Positions 1 to 12,037 of a stretch of 64,000 nt of DNA are shown here, one piece after another. Both the position numbers and the translations under genes were made by a program. Where the stretch lies: NCBI GenBank assembly GCA_027625915.1, contig JANTQA010000033.1, positions 8,680,001-8,744,000 on the forward strand, read 5' to 3'. The notes beneath the pieces were generated by a model. The model searched no databases and was not told where the DNA came from. It was given only the letters and a program-made list of their open reading frames with translations. Numbering within the stretch: position 1 is the stretch's first letter; every line of letters starts with the position of its first letter. Source of the stretch: Anaeramoeba flamelloides. Lineage: Eukaryota; Metamonada; Anaeramoebidae.

Positions 1-771
1 TGGAGAAAGGTACTGAAAAAAAAAACTGAGTTTTCATTTGAAAAACACCAAGGAGAGAAAAATTGAAGGAAAAAAATAAAAGAAAAAAGAAACAAAAAAC
101 AAATTCTGTTTATTATTTACCTTGCTTATATCTTGGCTATATTTATTTAAAAAGTTCGAAGTGTCGTCTACAATTGATTTAACCAGTGTTTTTGTTTGTA
201 AATAATGTTGTGAAGTTGTTTCAGTTTCTGTTTTTAATTTAAACCAACATTTTGAACAGCCACTAAAACAACAAAAGTGAAAAAAAAGAAAAAAATTGGC
301 CAAATGAAAAAAAAAAAGATTTTGATAAAAGAGAAGAATAAACAAAAAAAATCATAAATGAAATCAAAAGATCATATCTAACTTACGAAATATTAATTTG
401 AGAAGACTGGAATGCAGAATAAAGTTTATGCAAACCTGAGCTATATTTGCTTGTTTTTGAAATATAAGTGGATAACATTGTAATTATTTCCTTTAAATTT
501 AGCTGGGATTCTTGAGTTTTTTCATAAACTTTCTCAAGGCTTGTCCACAAGGATGGGAAGTATCGACGGTTCTTTGAAAAATTTTTCAAAAAAGAAAATT
601 TCAGAATCGATTTTGTTGGAAAGAAGAAAAAATTTGTTTTTTTTTAAACAACATAGTTTTTGTTGTTAGTAGTTCGGAGTGGAAAAAGAAGATCGAAAAA
701 AAAGAAATAAATAAATAAATAAATACCTCTTCTTGGTTTTCTTCAATATTGTTTTGATCTGTGTTTGTCAT
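1..771 (-). CDS. F-BAR (FCH) domain protein, N-terminal part, cut by window edge
   Basis: Read on the minus strand as exons 771-727, 571-387, 262-121 and 12-1, all with GT-AG junctions (donors gtattt, gtaagt, gtaaat; acceptors aaag, ttttag, tttcag) and a continuous frame. After a short polar start (MTNTDQNN...), exon 2 gives a segment with YFPSLWTSLEKVYEKTQES and YISKTSKYSSGLHKLYSAF, and exon 3 gives CWFKLKTETETTSQHYLQ. This spacing of aromatic and charged helix residues, with the W...L..E....H pattern, is that of an FCH/F-BAR domain. Such domains are helical dimers that bind and curve membranes and link them to actin and endocytosis. The start is the first ATG of the reading frame; the extension to 792 would need a TTG. 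Only about 125 residues lie in the window, so any SH3 or other C-terminal domain is off the left edge. The family call is by pattern, not by search. Confidence 0.7.
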
Positions 772-792
772 TTTGTAATTCTTTTTTGTCAA

Positions 793-1639
793 AAAAAAAA
801 AAAAAAAAAGAAGAAAAAATTTAAAGATTAAAAAATGTGTATTTTAAATTCTTAATTTGGGTTGAATTTTAGACTACTACTAATTGGAAAATAAAAGGAT
901 AGCAATTATTTCAGCTAATCTAAAAAACAAATAAATTCCGAATAAAACCTAAAAACTATTATTAGTGTCATAAATGGGAAAAAATTTAGAATTTCATTTT
1001 CAGCATTTTTTTCTTTTAAAAATACATTTTGTTTTCAAATAAATAGTTTTCAATTGTTGTTTTGGTTGGTATTTTGTGATATGGTTTGGTGTTTGGGTAA
1101 GATAAGAATTCTAAGTGACAGAATTTTGATTGATTGATAATACTGGTTTTTAAATTTGGAATGGGAGAATATTTTGACTTAATTTTCTATATTTTTCTTG
1201 AATAGAGAGTTCCCAAAGAAGTAATTTGTAATTTATTGCTCTATTTGAAAAAGGAAATCGAAAATGAACTAAAAATGTTTCCCTTTTGTAATTCAAATAC
1301 CAGTAGAGAAAAAGATGAAAATATAGCATTTTTAATTTTTAAATCCTGATAAATCATAAAAGTTCCGAATTCTAAAAGTGTTTCCATAAAATAACTATGT
1401 ACAGTATTAAGTAGTCTAGAAATTCTTCTTTTATCTTTTGTATAATTTTTGTAAAATGGATTACACCTTTGTTCTATTTAATTTTCAACAATTAACAGAA
1501 TTAGAGTATTGTGTACCAACTTTAGTCTAATAGAAACTTCAATGAATCAATAAATAATGAAATCTTTCGAAAAAATGCAAAATAACTATCATTTTTTCAA
1601 ATAAATTATTTTAAAAACAAAGGCACACAGTAAAAAAGT
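793..1639. other. AT-rich intergenic stretch with part of a dispersed repeat
   Basis: No coding frame is supportable. Around 1070-1330 the sequence resembles segments at 4790-4930 and 52610-52990 (shared blocks include 'tttgaaaaaggaaa' and 'attcaaataccagta'), so it holds a degenerate copy of a dispersed repeat. Confidence 0.45.
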
Positions 1640-2955
1640 TATTTGTTGGTTCATTTTTTCATACACTTGGCTAAAACAAATTTACTCATTTACTGCAACA
1701 CTTAACAGAAATCACGTCTCAAGGTAAAGTCCGATTTACCTTCCCAAAAGCAAAAGAGAATGAAATCTATCGTCATTGATCTATTAATAGATCAACAGAA
1801 ATAATCGATTTAGGAAGAAAATTTCTTGTCACAGGGATTGTTGATACACATGTTCATGCACCACAGTATCCAAACACTGGCAAAGGGGACCCACCTTTCT
1901 TTGATTGATTAATTAAATAAACCAACATTCCCTTTTGAATCCAAATTCGATGATTTGCGATACTCCAAAAGTGTTTATGAGAAGGTTGTGTCAGGACTGT
2001 TGATGAATGGGGCAATGACAAAATGCTACTTTGCAACGATTTATCCAAATTCAAGCCAACAATTAGCCAACATAATGAATTAACGAACAAGGACAAAGGG
2101 GGCTAGTGGGCAAGTTTAATATGAACCGAAACAGCCCGCACGATTACACCGAATCGACAGAAGAATCTCTTTTGGCAACAGAAGATTTCATCAAATATGT
2201 CAAGGAACTAAATAATGTCACAAACGATCCTGCCACTACACCGAAATTTGTTCCTAAATGTGATCCTGAATTGCTTATGGGTCTTTCCTATCTTGCCGTC
2301 AAACATAAATTTGCTATCCTGCTACACGTTGCCGAGCATGTCGATGGGGTGTTGTGGGGAAAGGAGCTAGAGCCAGGTTGTGTTTTCAATACATTCGTAT
2401 ATAAGAAATATGATCTTTTACACCCCCGTACGATCTTGGCTCATTCAATCGTTTTGGCCTTGCAAGAAAAAAAAATTTATTTGAACGAAAAAAAGCTGCA
2501 ATCTCCCATTGCCCCAATTCAAACTTTGCAATCTCTGAAGGAAAGTTGGATTTATGGGATCTCTTAAATCGTGGAATTAAAGTCGGGTCTCGGCTCTGAT
2601 ATTTCTGGTGATTATTCCCCTTCGTTACTTCAGGCACAAAGAGACTCGATCCTTTGCTCAAAGCCCTTGGCTTTTGAAACACAAAATAACGAGAAGCAAA
2701 CCAATTCCCAGCAAGCCTTTTATTTAGCTACTCTTGGTGGTGTACAGGCATTAGGCTTGGAACACAAAATAGGCAATTTTGAAATTGGCAAAGAATTTGA
2801 TGCCATATTAATCAATCCCAACCAACAAATTGAGAAATCCAGCTTTGATGTATTATACCCAAGATTCAATAGACGATATCTTTCAAAAATGGTCTTATCT
2901 TGGCGATGATCGAAATGCTTCCAAATTATTTGTAAAGGGAAAACAAGTTCTTTAA
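1640..2955 (+). pseudogene. Decayed guanine deaminase (amidohydrolase)
   Basis: The three forward frames together carry the guanine deaminase protein in order. The metal-site segment VDTHVHAPQYPNTGKG lies near 1838-1885. A segment with YEKVVSGLLMNGAM and CYFATIYPNS follows at 1950-2055. From 2106 comes GKFNMNRNSP...TEESLLATEDFIKYV...PKFVPKCDPELLMGL, then HVAEH and HPRTILAHSIVL. From 2571 comes GLGSDISGDYSPSLL...ATLGGVQALGLEHKIGNF and IGKEFDAILINP, and the final block YLGDDRNASKLFVKGK ends near 2955. These match the HxH, His, His and Asp metal ligands of the family, which converts guanine to xanthine. The copy is broken: the Trp and Tyr expected soon after the HxH segment are TGA and TAA, and the reading moves between frames at several places (after the HxH block, near 2090-2105, near 2490-2570, and near 2840-2870). 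No intron interrupts about 1.3 kb, unlike most neighbours. An intact copy elsewhere is possible but cannot be seen here. Confidence 0.88.
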
Positions 2956-5900
2956 TAATTTTTAATTTTTCCCATTCTTTCCTTTAAAAAAATTAGCTGG
3001 CATTACCAATTAATGTAATAAATTACCAAAAAAAAAACCTAATTTTATTGTAAAATTAGTCATCACTACTTTAATTTTGAGAATAATTAGATTATTTACA
3101 ATCAAAATTACTAGATATGTGTGTGCTTATATATTTCATCTTATTTCAACGATTTTAATGTGGTATATTGAATAGAAAGAAAAATGCTAGGAATTAAATA
3201 TATGGGGTATAACAATAATAATTAAAATAGATGACTTTTAGAAATTCTTATAATTAAAAATATTACTTGATTTTAATCAATAAAACAAAAAAATAGTTCA
3301 CTAAACCACTATTCATTGTTTTTGAAATGTTTAGGAATAAAATTTAAATCATTTATGTATCAGAATTGAATTTTTAATAAACTAAAATTCAAAATTTTTT
3401 GCACATCTAAAACAGTTAAAAGAATCCCAATAATACAATTTCATTCAATATTGGAAATAATTTTGATTTTTGTAAATGATGAAAATCATTTTTTCGGGTA
3501 TATTATTAAATTTCAAGATTGGTCAAATTGAAATTTTTCATGTTTTGGAAGAGTTTTTTGATAATTATTATTGGTATGAAAGTTTTTAATGTTTTTTTAT
3601 AATTGTCTGAGGAAAAAACAAACATACTGTTTAGTGATTGGTTGTCTTTTATGACTTAAATTGTAGAAAATTCAAAATCTTGAGATCATCAATAGTAAAT
3701 TTTTTTCAAAATTTATACCAAATCCAATTTTATACACAAAAAGTTAAGTGAAAAATATTTATCCCTTAAAACAAGTTACAAAGTCTAATTGGTCTCTTAA
3801 TTATTTTTTTGTTTCAAAATCCGAATCAAAATTCTCTAATATACCATACAAACCACCCAAATCTCCTCTAGTATACTCTAATCTGCCCTAAAATGCCTTA
3901 ACCCACCTGTAAAGTGGTTTTAAATACCCATGGTCAATATTTTTCAATAGAATTGAAAATTTTGAAAAAAATGAGAATTTGACCAATTTTGAAATTTAAT
4001 ATTGTTCCCATTTTTTCATCTTTTTAGTTTTTTTCTCTTCATTTCTTAAATTACGTAACTTGTTTCGTTTGATCAAAATATTTTTGAATGGTTGATATTA
4101 AGTTTAAGGTTGAGTTTGTTTTCAAAACGGAAGAACTCAATAAAATTAGTTGCTGGTTGAAAGTCTTTGGTCGATTAATAATTTGTTAATAGAATTTAAA
4201 CAAATTTACCAATACTTTTTTTTTGTTAGCTCTCACTAAAATTTTAAACAGACCGATAATTTACTTATATTGATCATTAATTATTTGTTGTTTTATGGGT
4301 ATTATAATTTATAAATAATTTTTAACACTTCGATTAATGAATGGTTCTAATTGAAGTATTTCTTCAAGAATTGATTAAATAAGATTTTTTTTTCAAAAAT
4401 GAATTTTGGTATGATAAAAATTTTTAATTGAAGTTTATTTGAGTTCAAAAACTTTTAAAGTAACTGAGAAGTTTTAGGTAGTTTCAAAAGTTATTCTTAC
4501 ACTTTTTTAAATATAAATTTTGTTTATGTTAAATGTTCTCAACATTTTTTCTAAATATCAATTATTTTATATAATTGACCATTTGAAGAACAAATAAGAA
4601 ATAAAAAGAATAATACACATCAAAGAATTGTTGATATATGTCTGAAAGAAAACTAATTAATCAATAAATTTTCTTAAAAAATTGAAAAACTCAAATTCTT
4701 AGGGCTCTATTAAGAAAAACAATAATGTTCGTTTTGAACTTCTACCTGTTATTTCAATAAATAAGAAACAATTTTAACCTCATTTTCCAAACTTTTCTTT
4801 TAAAAATAAAGTCCTCAAACGAATTAAGTAGGGATTTGGAATCTCTATTTGAAAAAGGAAATGGAAAGGAAGTGAAAATTTTTCACATTGTGTTTTCAAA
4901 TATCATTATCAAAGATTGAATAAATTTCCTATAGAATTCAATATGATTTCTCAACAATCATTTCCACAATATCAATAATCTTAGAATAACACATTTTTAT
5001 CAAGTGACTATTTATCTTGCAATAAAAAAACTTTCTGCAACTGAATTAGGTGGAAAAAAAAAATCGAAAAATCAAAAAAACAAAAAAGTAAAAAAATGAT
5101 AACAATTTAAAAATTATCAAATGAATTTATTCTTCCAATATTGATTCAAACCCCTTTAAACATATTTAATTCACACATTACAAACGAAACCCCTTTAACC
5201 AATAAATATTATATTTCTTATCATAATATATTCAAATTTATTATTTTTAATTATAAAAAAAATAAAATCCATTAGTTTTTTTTTTTTCCGAATAGAAGAG
5301 ACGTAATATCAAAAAAATAGAATATACGGTATTTCAAGAAACACTACACTTCTTTTTAGTAAATTTTATACTGATCATAACGTTTTAAGTATTAATAATT
5401 AATGGATATCTTTTTTAAAATAATAGGAAAAGATAAATCGAGAAGAACCCAAGAATAAGAAGAAATTATTTTTAAAAGATAAAAAATGAAAAAAAAAAGT
5501 GTAAACAAATAAGAAAAAAACCAAAAGAAAAAAAAAAAAAATAATAATTAGATATAAAAATAGTTTAAATTAAGCAATTGGTGATAAATAATAATAAAAA
5601 CCCAATACTATTATTAAATGGAGAACACCTATACCACGACTACAATACCTTCTGATAATTTTAATTTGTTTGAAAGTTAAAGATGGAAATTTATTTGGGA
5701 GGAAGTTGTTTAATGTTTGTATTTTTTTTTTCTATTTGAACTCGTTTTTTTTTGAACCACTGATCTATTCTTATCTAAGCTATTTCTTCTTTATTTCCAA
5801 TTTCGTCATACTTTCCATTTTGAAGTCTTTCAATATTCTCAAGTAGCCACTTGATTTTTACTCTTTTTAAATCTTCTTTCCAGATATAAAGAAATTTCAG

Positions 5901-6206
5901 CTAAGGAAAAAATGGAAAAAAATAAAAATTTATATTCTTATTTATTGTATTCTTTTTTTTTTTTTTTTTTTGTATATAACAAAATTAAACTTGAAACTCG
6001 AAATATAATATTTTATTTCAAATTTTTATATTTCAAACAATAAAATTAAAAGTTACAGTTATTCTAAAAAAATGTGACAAAAAAGTTTTCAAATTTATCT
6101 ATAAATCAGTAAACAAATTCCAATAGAGTTATTTTCAGGAGTATATTAAAAACATTTTTGGTAACACTTTTTTCAAACAACTTTAATGAATGAAAACGAT
6201 TATTGA
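2956..6206. other. AT-rich gene desert
   Basis: About 3.2 kb of very AT-rich DNA with many stops in all frames and no coding segment I can support. It holds a degenerate repeat fragment at 4790-4930 (see 793-1639) and homopolymer runs. No RNA gene was recognised. Confidence 0.6.
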
Positions 6207-7460
6207 TCAAAAATTGCCCTCTAGTTTCTTTATTTGATCATCAAAATTTTTATATTTTTTTGAAATTTGTTGGTTTATCTCTTGTTGTGTTTCAAAACTT
6301 TCTTTCAAAGTATTAAATCCATTTAAAATCTTTGAGATTTCTGTTTGTAATCCTTTTGGAAGATTTTTTATCATTTCATTTAGGTTTTCTTTTCCATCTC
6401 TTTCTTCTTCCGATCCTTCTTCACTTTCACTTTCGCTTTCTGGCTCTTCTTCTGATTCTTCTTCTGATTCTTCTTTAGATTCAGATCTGCTTCCTGACTC
6501 TTCTTGGGATCCTTCTTGATTGTCACTTTCTTCTTCTGATCCTTCTTCGTATTCACTTTCGCTTTTACTTTTGCTTTCGCTTTCGCTTGAATTTTCGCCT
6601 GATCTTTCGCCTGAACTTTCTGAATCTTCTTTAGATTCAGATCTGCTTTCTGGTTCTTCTTGGGATCCTTCTTGATTGTCACTTTCTTCTTCTGATCCTT
6701 CTTCGTATTCACTTTCACTTTCACTTTTACTTTTACTTTCTTCGTCTGTACTTTCTGATTCTTCTTCATATTCAGATTCTTCTGTTTCCTCTTTTGATTC
6801 TTTTTTCTTTTTTTTTTCTTTCTCCCCACTATCACTTTCTGATTCTTTTTGAGATCCTTCTTGATTGTCACTTTCTGATTCTTCTTGTTCTTCCCTTGAA
6901 CTTTCGCTTTTACTTTTACTTTCGCTTTCAACTGAACTTTCACCTGAACTTTGTGATTCTTCTTCATATTCAGATTCTTCTGTTTCCTCTTTTGATTCTT
7001 TTTTCTTTTTTTTTTTTATTTTCTTCTTTTTTTTTACTTTCTTCTCTTTTTGTTTTTTTTTTAATCTTTTCTTTTTGGTTTTTTTTTTTTTTTTTGATAT
7101 TTTTTGATCTTTATTTTCTTCTTGTTTTCTATTTTCACTTTCATTTTCATTTCCGTTCCCAATTTCTCTTCTTTCCAAGTATTGCTCCATAAATAGATTC
7201 CGAACCAATTTATTTTTGATTCTTACCCTACAAATTGGACAAGTTGGTTTCTCTTTCATTGCTAGATCAATACACGCTTTATGGTATGCGTGTCCATTAA
7301 CACACATCAAGATTGGCCGTGACAATTCCACAAAACTACAAACCAAGTTTAATCAAAAATTGAAAAGAACAAAAAACTCCTGAATTTGATAAACAAAAAG
7401 GAATAAAAAACAAAATAATTACCAAATTGGGCACTCCAGCTCTTTTTCAGTAAAACTCAT
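6207..7460 (-). CDS. RING-H2 finger protein with long Ser/Glu/Lys-rich tail
   Basis: Two exons: 7460-7423 (MSFTEKELECPI plus two bases) and 7335-6207, joined by a short intron (donor gtaatt, acceptor ttgtag). The junction rebuilds a full zinc-binding set: CPIC, then MCVNGHAYHKAC, then CPIC, i.e. C-x2-C-x10-C-x3-H-x2-H-x2-C-x12-C-x2-C. That is a RING-H2 finger, typical of E3 ubiquitin ligases, within the first ~50 residues of a 388-residue protein. The middle is a Lys-rich block followed by about 200 residues of Ser/Glu/Asp repeats in which a unit like SDNQEGSQEE recurs at least three times, interspersed with SESKSKSES. The last ~50 residues form a likely coiled coil (NLPKGLQTEISKILNGFN...). 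The protein may be nuclear, from its acidic/basic tail (inference). Without the first exon the RING would lack its first two cysteines. Overlapping long open frames on both strands across 6380-7190 are shadows of the repeats. Confidence 0.85.
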
Positions 7461-7600
7461 TTTGGGTTTTGTAAAAAAAATGAATTGGTCTTGATTAAAA
7501 TTTTCAATTCAGTTTTACTCTGTGAAGAAAAAATTTGTTCTTTTTGTTAAGATACGAATTCTTGGGTGAGTTTTTTCTCTTTAATTGGTTGATCAATATA

Positions 7601-8079
7601 TTGTAGTCAAAATAAAGCGTGCCAAAAAATTTAATGCGTGTTTCAAAATAAAAAGCGTGTTTTTTTGTTATAGAAGACCTATAGATTAACCAATCAAAGA
7701 AACCAATAATAAACCCTAAAAAAATATGGTAGTGATTTCTTAAAGTTCTATTATCTAAAAAGAAATTCTAAAAAATAAGGATCAAATTACAAAAATTATC
7801 TCAAAAAATAGAGTAAATTTTTGTTGAAAATTTTAATCATAAAAAAAACAAAAAAATTTCAAAAAAATTGAGAATATTATGGAAAATTTTCAACAATTTG
7901 CATGAATAATTTAAATTTTACTGAAAATAACCAGACCTTTACTTTCAAAATTTATTTGTACTTATGTATACTATTTAGTAGTAGATTGGACGTTGCCTTG
8001 GTATAAGAATAAAAAAAAGCACGGATAATATTTTGAAACACGGATTATAGTTGTTGTGCACGCATTATTTTGATCACTG
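7601..8079. mobile_element. MITE family B copy 1 (Tc1/mariner-type ends, TA flanks)
   Basis: A 479-bp non-coding element bounded by TA on each side (7599-7600 and 8080-8081). Its ends are long imperfect inverted repeats: left 'gtagtcaaaataaagcgtgc', right (inverted) 'cagtgatcaaaataatgcgt', followed on both sides by 'gcgtgtttcaaaat' or a close variant. A CAGT..TCAAAATAA end and TA target duplication are typical of Tc1/mariner-derived MITEs. A near-full-length second copy in the same orientation is at 54503-54978. It sits 141 bp upstream of the RING gene start. Confidence 0.82.
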
Positions 8080-8081
8080 TA

Positions 8082-10164
8082 GTTGGAACTCCTTTTTTTT
8101 AATTCAAACACAGTTATTATCTCATTGTCAATTTTTAGTGTTTCTTCATTAGTCAATAATTCCCCTTATTTTTGAAATATTTCAAAACTAAAGAAGTAGC
8201 AAAAGAGGTGAGTTAATATATCTGTTAGTTAAGTGTTGGTTTTGGAGATTATTTTTATTATCTCTATTTGAAAATTTATTTTCTTTGGAATTTTTATATT
8301 GGTCAAAAATTACTTGGTTTTAAAAAAAGTTTTTTATTTTGAAAAATAAATATAAAAATCCAATTTTAGTTCAACAAAATACTCAAAATGATTTCTAAAT
8401 CGATACGGAATTAACTTAGGATATAAAAATATATTCATTTCAGATATGTAAGAATACAAATTATTGCATGTTTTTTTGAGATTGGCAGCTTGGATAATTT
8501 TTACAATAAAATAAATGTTAATTAATAATTAGAAGAAATGATAGATCTGGTATTTTTATTCTTTCTATATTAATAGTATTTGAAATTATAAAAACAAATA
8601 TAAACTTTTATCAAAATTGGTTAATAATTAAATAATTTCTCACAAAATATGGTCTGTTCAATGTTTTAAGGTATCTATTAAAAAGTACAATTCAATTATA
8701 TTTCAAAAATTTATGTAACTCAGTTGTGTATCTTTTCAATTTTATTATATTCAATCTCTCTATAGAAAAAAAAAAAAAAATGAAACATTTAAATAGTAAA
8801 TATAATGATAAAATATAAATACAATAGTTAACTTAAATCATACCCAGAGTATAAAAACTCTATTTCAAATTAAAATTTGTAGTTTTTTTTTTCTTTTTGA
8901 GACTAATGTTAATTATATTTCACTATTCAATAGTATACTCAAGTTCAAATGAATTTTGAAAGTAAATTCCTTGATTTATTGTGGAAAATCCAATTTTTGT
9001 AAGAATTGTATTTCTATGAAAATTTTTTATGATATTATAAAGGTTCAAAAATTTCATTTGTTTTTCATTTCAAAAATTATATTTTAAATTTGATATATTT
9101 TTTTGAGAACCTTTTCTATGTGATAGTTCATTTTCTAATTTCATTTTTTTTATAATAGAGCATCAAGTACCAATAATATATTTACTAATTATTTATTAAC
9201 AGTTTCTGCGATCTTTTAAAAAGTGAAACCCACTGGAAAAAGAAACACTAACTCAATTTGAATGAGTTTTTTAGCGTGTATAAATAGTATATTACGGTAG
9301 TGGTACTAGAAACCGATCAAAAAAAAAACATATTTTTTTTCTTTCAGACTAATACCAGCGTTATATATGGAAAAATTGATCTCTTAGAAACACAAATAAC
9401 CTAATTATCTTTGAAACATTGTTTTAAAATTTGAATTCTAATGAAAAGAATTCTAAGATATAAAATCAATAAAAAATTCTCTTAGAGATAAAATTTTAAA
9501 ATTGAAAATTGTATAGACGCCCACAACAAAATAAATTGGAAATTTTTTATCAGTATTTGAAAAAATATTTTGATATTATGTGTTTTTTCATTTTCCATCC
9601 AAATTATATCAAAAAAAATTTTTTTTTTTTTTTGAAAGGTTTGTCTAAACATCAAAAATATCTCGTTTTCATGATTAATATACATCACTCTTTACTTTAA
9701 TTTTTTTGGTGGTCCTTTTAAACTCAGTATGATGAAAAAAATACTTCAGGTAAATAATTTATTCTTTAAAAAAAGATTTTAACATTACATAAAAAAAATA
9801 TTTTCTGGGTTAATTGTCATTAAATATCGATATATTTTTGATTCTAAATGATTTAAAAATAAAAATAAATAATAATATTTTTTTTTAATGAGAAAATTTT
9901 TCAGTTTTTTGTAAAGATTATTTTATAAATTGAAATTATTTGGATAAATATTTCGATCCAGATTAATAATTCGATTTTTCTTTTAATTTTTGACTTATTT
10001 AAATCTAGACATGTATTAAATTATATTATTGCAGAATAAATTATAAATCAAAGTACTTATTTTTCAAGACCTTTATTATTTCATAGGCAAATTCCATTTT
10101 TAATTTTTATATTATTCATTTTTTTTTCAAAATCTTTCAAACAACTATATATATATGTATATAT
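8082..10164. other. AT-rich gene desert
   Basis: No supportable coding region. The open frames on both strands at 9482-9700 are low-complexity Phe/Lys/Ile translations of AT-rich DNA. Confidence 0.55.
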
Positions 10165-12013
10165 CACAGGTAATACATATTTTCGTTTTTAATCAATGAA
10201 AGATTGAAAAAATCGCGTTTTTTCGACTTTTTTATATGCTTTTTTCGTTTCATTTATTGTTTTCGTTTTTTGTTTTTGAAAAAGTCCTCAAATTAATTTG
10301 AAATCATGCTTTTCGTTTCTCGGATATGAAAAAAAGCAAATTAAAAAACTTAAAAACAAAGAAAAAAACAATTGTCTAGAACTAATATGTAATTTCCTTA
10401 AAATACAGAGAAAAATAAGGGAATTCACGATTTCCTATTTAAGTGTGAGGCTTTGGTTATAAAGCATGAACATAGTTTGATTTTCTATTGTGAAAACACA
10501 AAAAACAATACAAAGTGGATTTCAGTTTTATAGTCTTGAAAATTGTAAAAAATTTAAACAAGTTAAATAATTTTTTTTTTTAATAGTAAATTACAATTTA
10601 AGGAAGAAATGTAGCACAAAATTTCACCATTTACAATTCTAAATTAGATCAGCTCATCGAATTTTTTTGTATTGTAATTCCCCTCACAATAATATTTTTT
10701 ATTAATTACAAAAAATAAGTAATAATTATTATCTTAAAAAAATTTTTTTTCACAATTACTCATTTGGAAAATGTGATTAGTAATTTTTTCAGTCTATTAA
10801 TTCTCCTTCAACTTATCGGTAATACAATTATATTATTTTTTTTTTTTTTGAGACTTTAAAATCCGTTTTACCCCTATTTTTTAAACTATTATCACATTTT
10901 TCACACAACTATTAGTTCTTAACAGTTATTTCATTAGGAATCCTTTATTATATTTTGTAAAAAAATAATTTCATTTTTTATTATTTATCTTTTTACAAAA
11001 TTACTTTCAAATAATTTCGATGTTGTTTAATTTGTCTAAAATTATAACTTTCTTCATTATTTAACATAATCGAGTAAAATCTTTCATTGTTTAAACCTTG
11101 GAAAAAAATTCAAAGAATATGTGAACACAAGCAATAAGTACCTTTCATTTTTAAATACTTTTAAGAATTACACTCAGTTTCACTTTAAGGCACAAACTTT
11201 CAACGAAATTTAAGGCACAAAAAAATCTCAAATTAAGGCACAAAATTCAAATTCTAGTAAAATAATTTGTGAAAATTAAAATTCCAAATTTTGTTCTTTA
11301 ATTTGAGATTTTTTTTGTGCCTTAAATTTCGTAGAAAGTTTGTGCCTTAAAAGTGAAACTGGCTGTATATTTAGATTTTGATATCAAATTTAAATATTAT
11401 ATTATTATTTTTCCTTCTAACAACATAACAAGGGGAATTTTATAAACCAAATAAAAATAAAAATAAAACACTCAACAAATGTGCAGCGAAGGATAAATTA
11501 AAGTGTATGGCAAATTTAATATAAATCATTGTAATTGATTGACTTTTTTGTTTAGACTTTTTTTTTTTGAGATCGATCATAAAATTTTATTTTTAAAAAG
11601 GATTTAATTACATCAAAATAAATATTAATTCAAATTTTTGAGATAATTTCTTATTTACTAACAATCCAAAATAAAAATACACAATAAATTATTTTTACCC
11701 AGTATTTTAATTATTTGGATATTTAATTTATTCTTTTTTGTTTCGTTTCAATTATGAAAGATTTTTGAGATATATTTAAATAAATATAAATCTTTAGTAA
11801 ACACAAATTTTTAGAAAAAAATCATTAAACTAGGTGGTCGATATATAGGTATTTCACCCTTTTTATTTTTCATGTAAACACAAATTTCTTACCTTTATAT
11901 CTATATTATATACATACATATATATATATATATATCAGAAAACCGAATTAAACACGTCGCTCACGCATGCGCAAACGCATTTCAAGACATCAAAAAAAAT
12001 CTTCATAGCTGTG
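10165..12013. mobile_element. TA-microsatellite-embedded element, copy A (carries a nested MITE)
   Basis: The element begins CACAGGTAAT directly after a (TA)n-like tract (10148-10164) and ends with AGCTGTG directly before (TA)n at 12015-12037. It aligns along its length with copy B (12038-13663). Shared blocks include 'gaaaaagtcctcaaatt', 'tcagctcat' and 'gtaaaaaaataatttcattt'. The termini are inverted (CACAGGTA/TACCTGTG, best seen in copy B). No ORF of note lies inside, so it is a non-autonomous element. Length is 1849 bp, of which 197 bp is a nested MITE with its target duplication (11171-11365). Its final 80 bp (11935-12014), themselves preceded by (TA)n, are strikingly G+C-rich. Confidence 0.7.
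11171..11365. mobile_element. MITE family A copy 1, nearly palindromic, with TA target duplication
   Basis: A 195-bp element made of two arms of about 75 bp in inverted orientation (left 'cactcagtttcacttt' then 'aaggcacaaactttc'; the right arm is the reverse complement with few changes). TA flanks both sides (11169-11170 and 11366-11367). The related element copy B at the matching place (near 13025-13040) reads 'aagaattattagatt' with no insert, so the unoccupied site and the TA duplication are both visible. Relatives lie at 27452-27647 and 60301-60499. Confidence 0.87.
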
Positions 12014-12014
12014 A

Positions 12015-12037
12015 TATATATATATATATATATATAT
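12015..12037. repeat. (TA)n tract between the two tandem elements
   Basis: About 11 TA repeats separating the CTGTGA end of copy A from the CACAGG start of copy B. Confidence 0.9.

Noticed and set aside
6380-7192. Long ORFs in other frames and on the opposite strand over the RING tail
   Set aside because: They are shadows of the Ser/Glu/Lys repeats; only the frame with the RING cysteines joins correctly to exon 1.
9482-9700. Overlapping open frames on both strands
   Set aside because: Only Phe/Lys/Ile/Asn-rich translation of AT-rich DNA, with no domain, no codon bias and no splice context.
11935-12014. The G+C-rich 80-bp module as a possible tRNA gene
   Set aside because: Length is right, but no cloverleaf, no T-loop 'GGTTCGAATCC'-like segment and no anticodon stem could be drawn.
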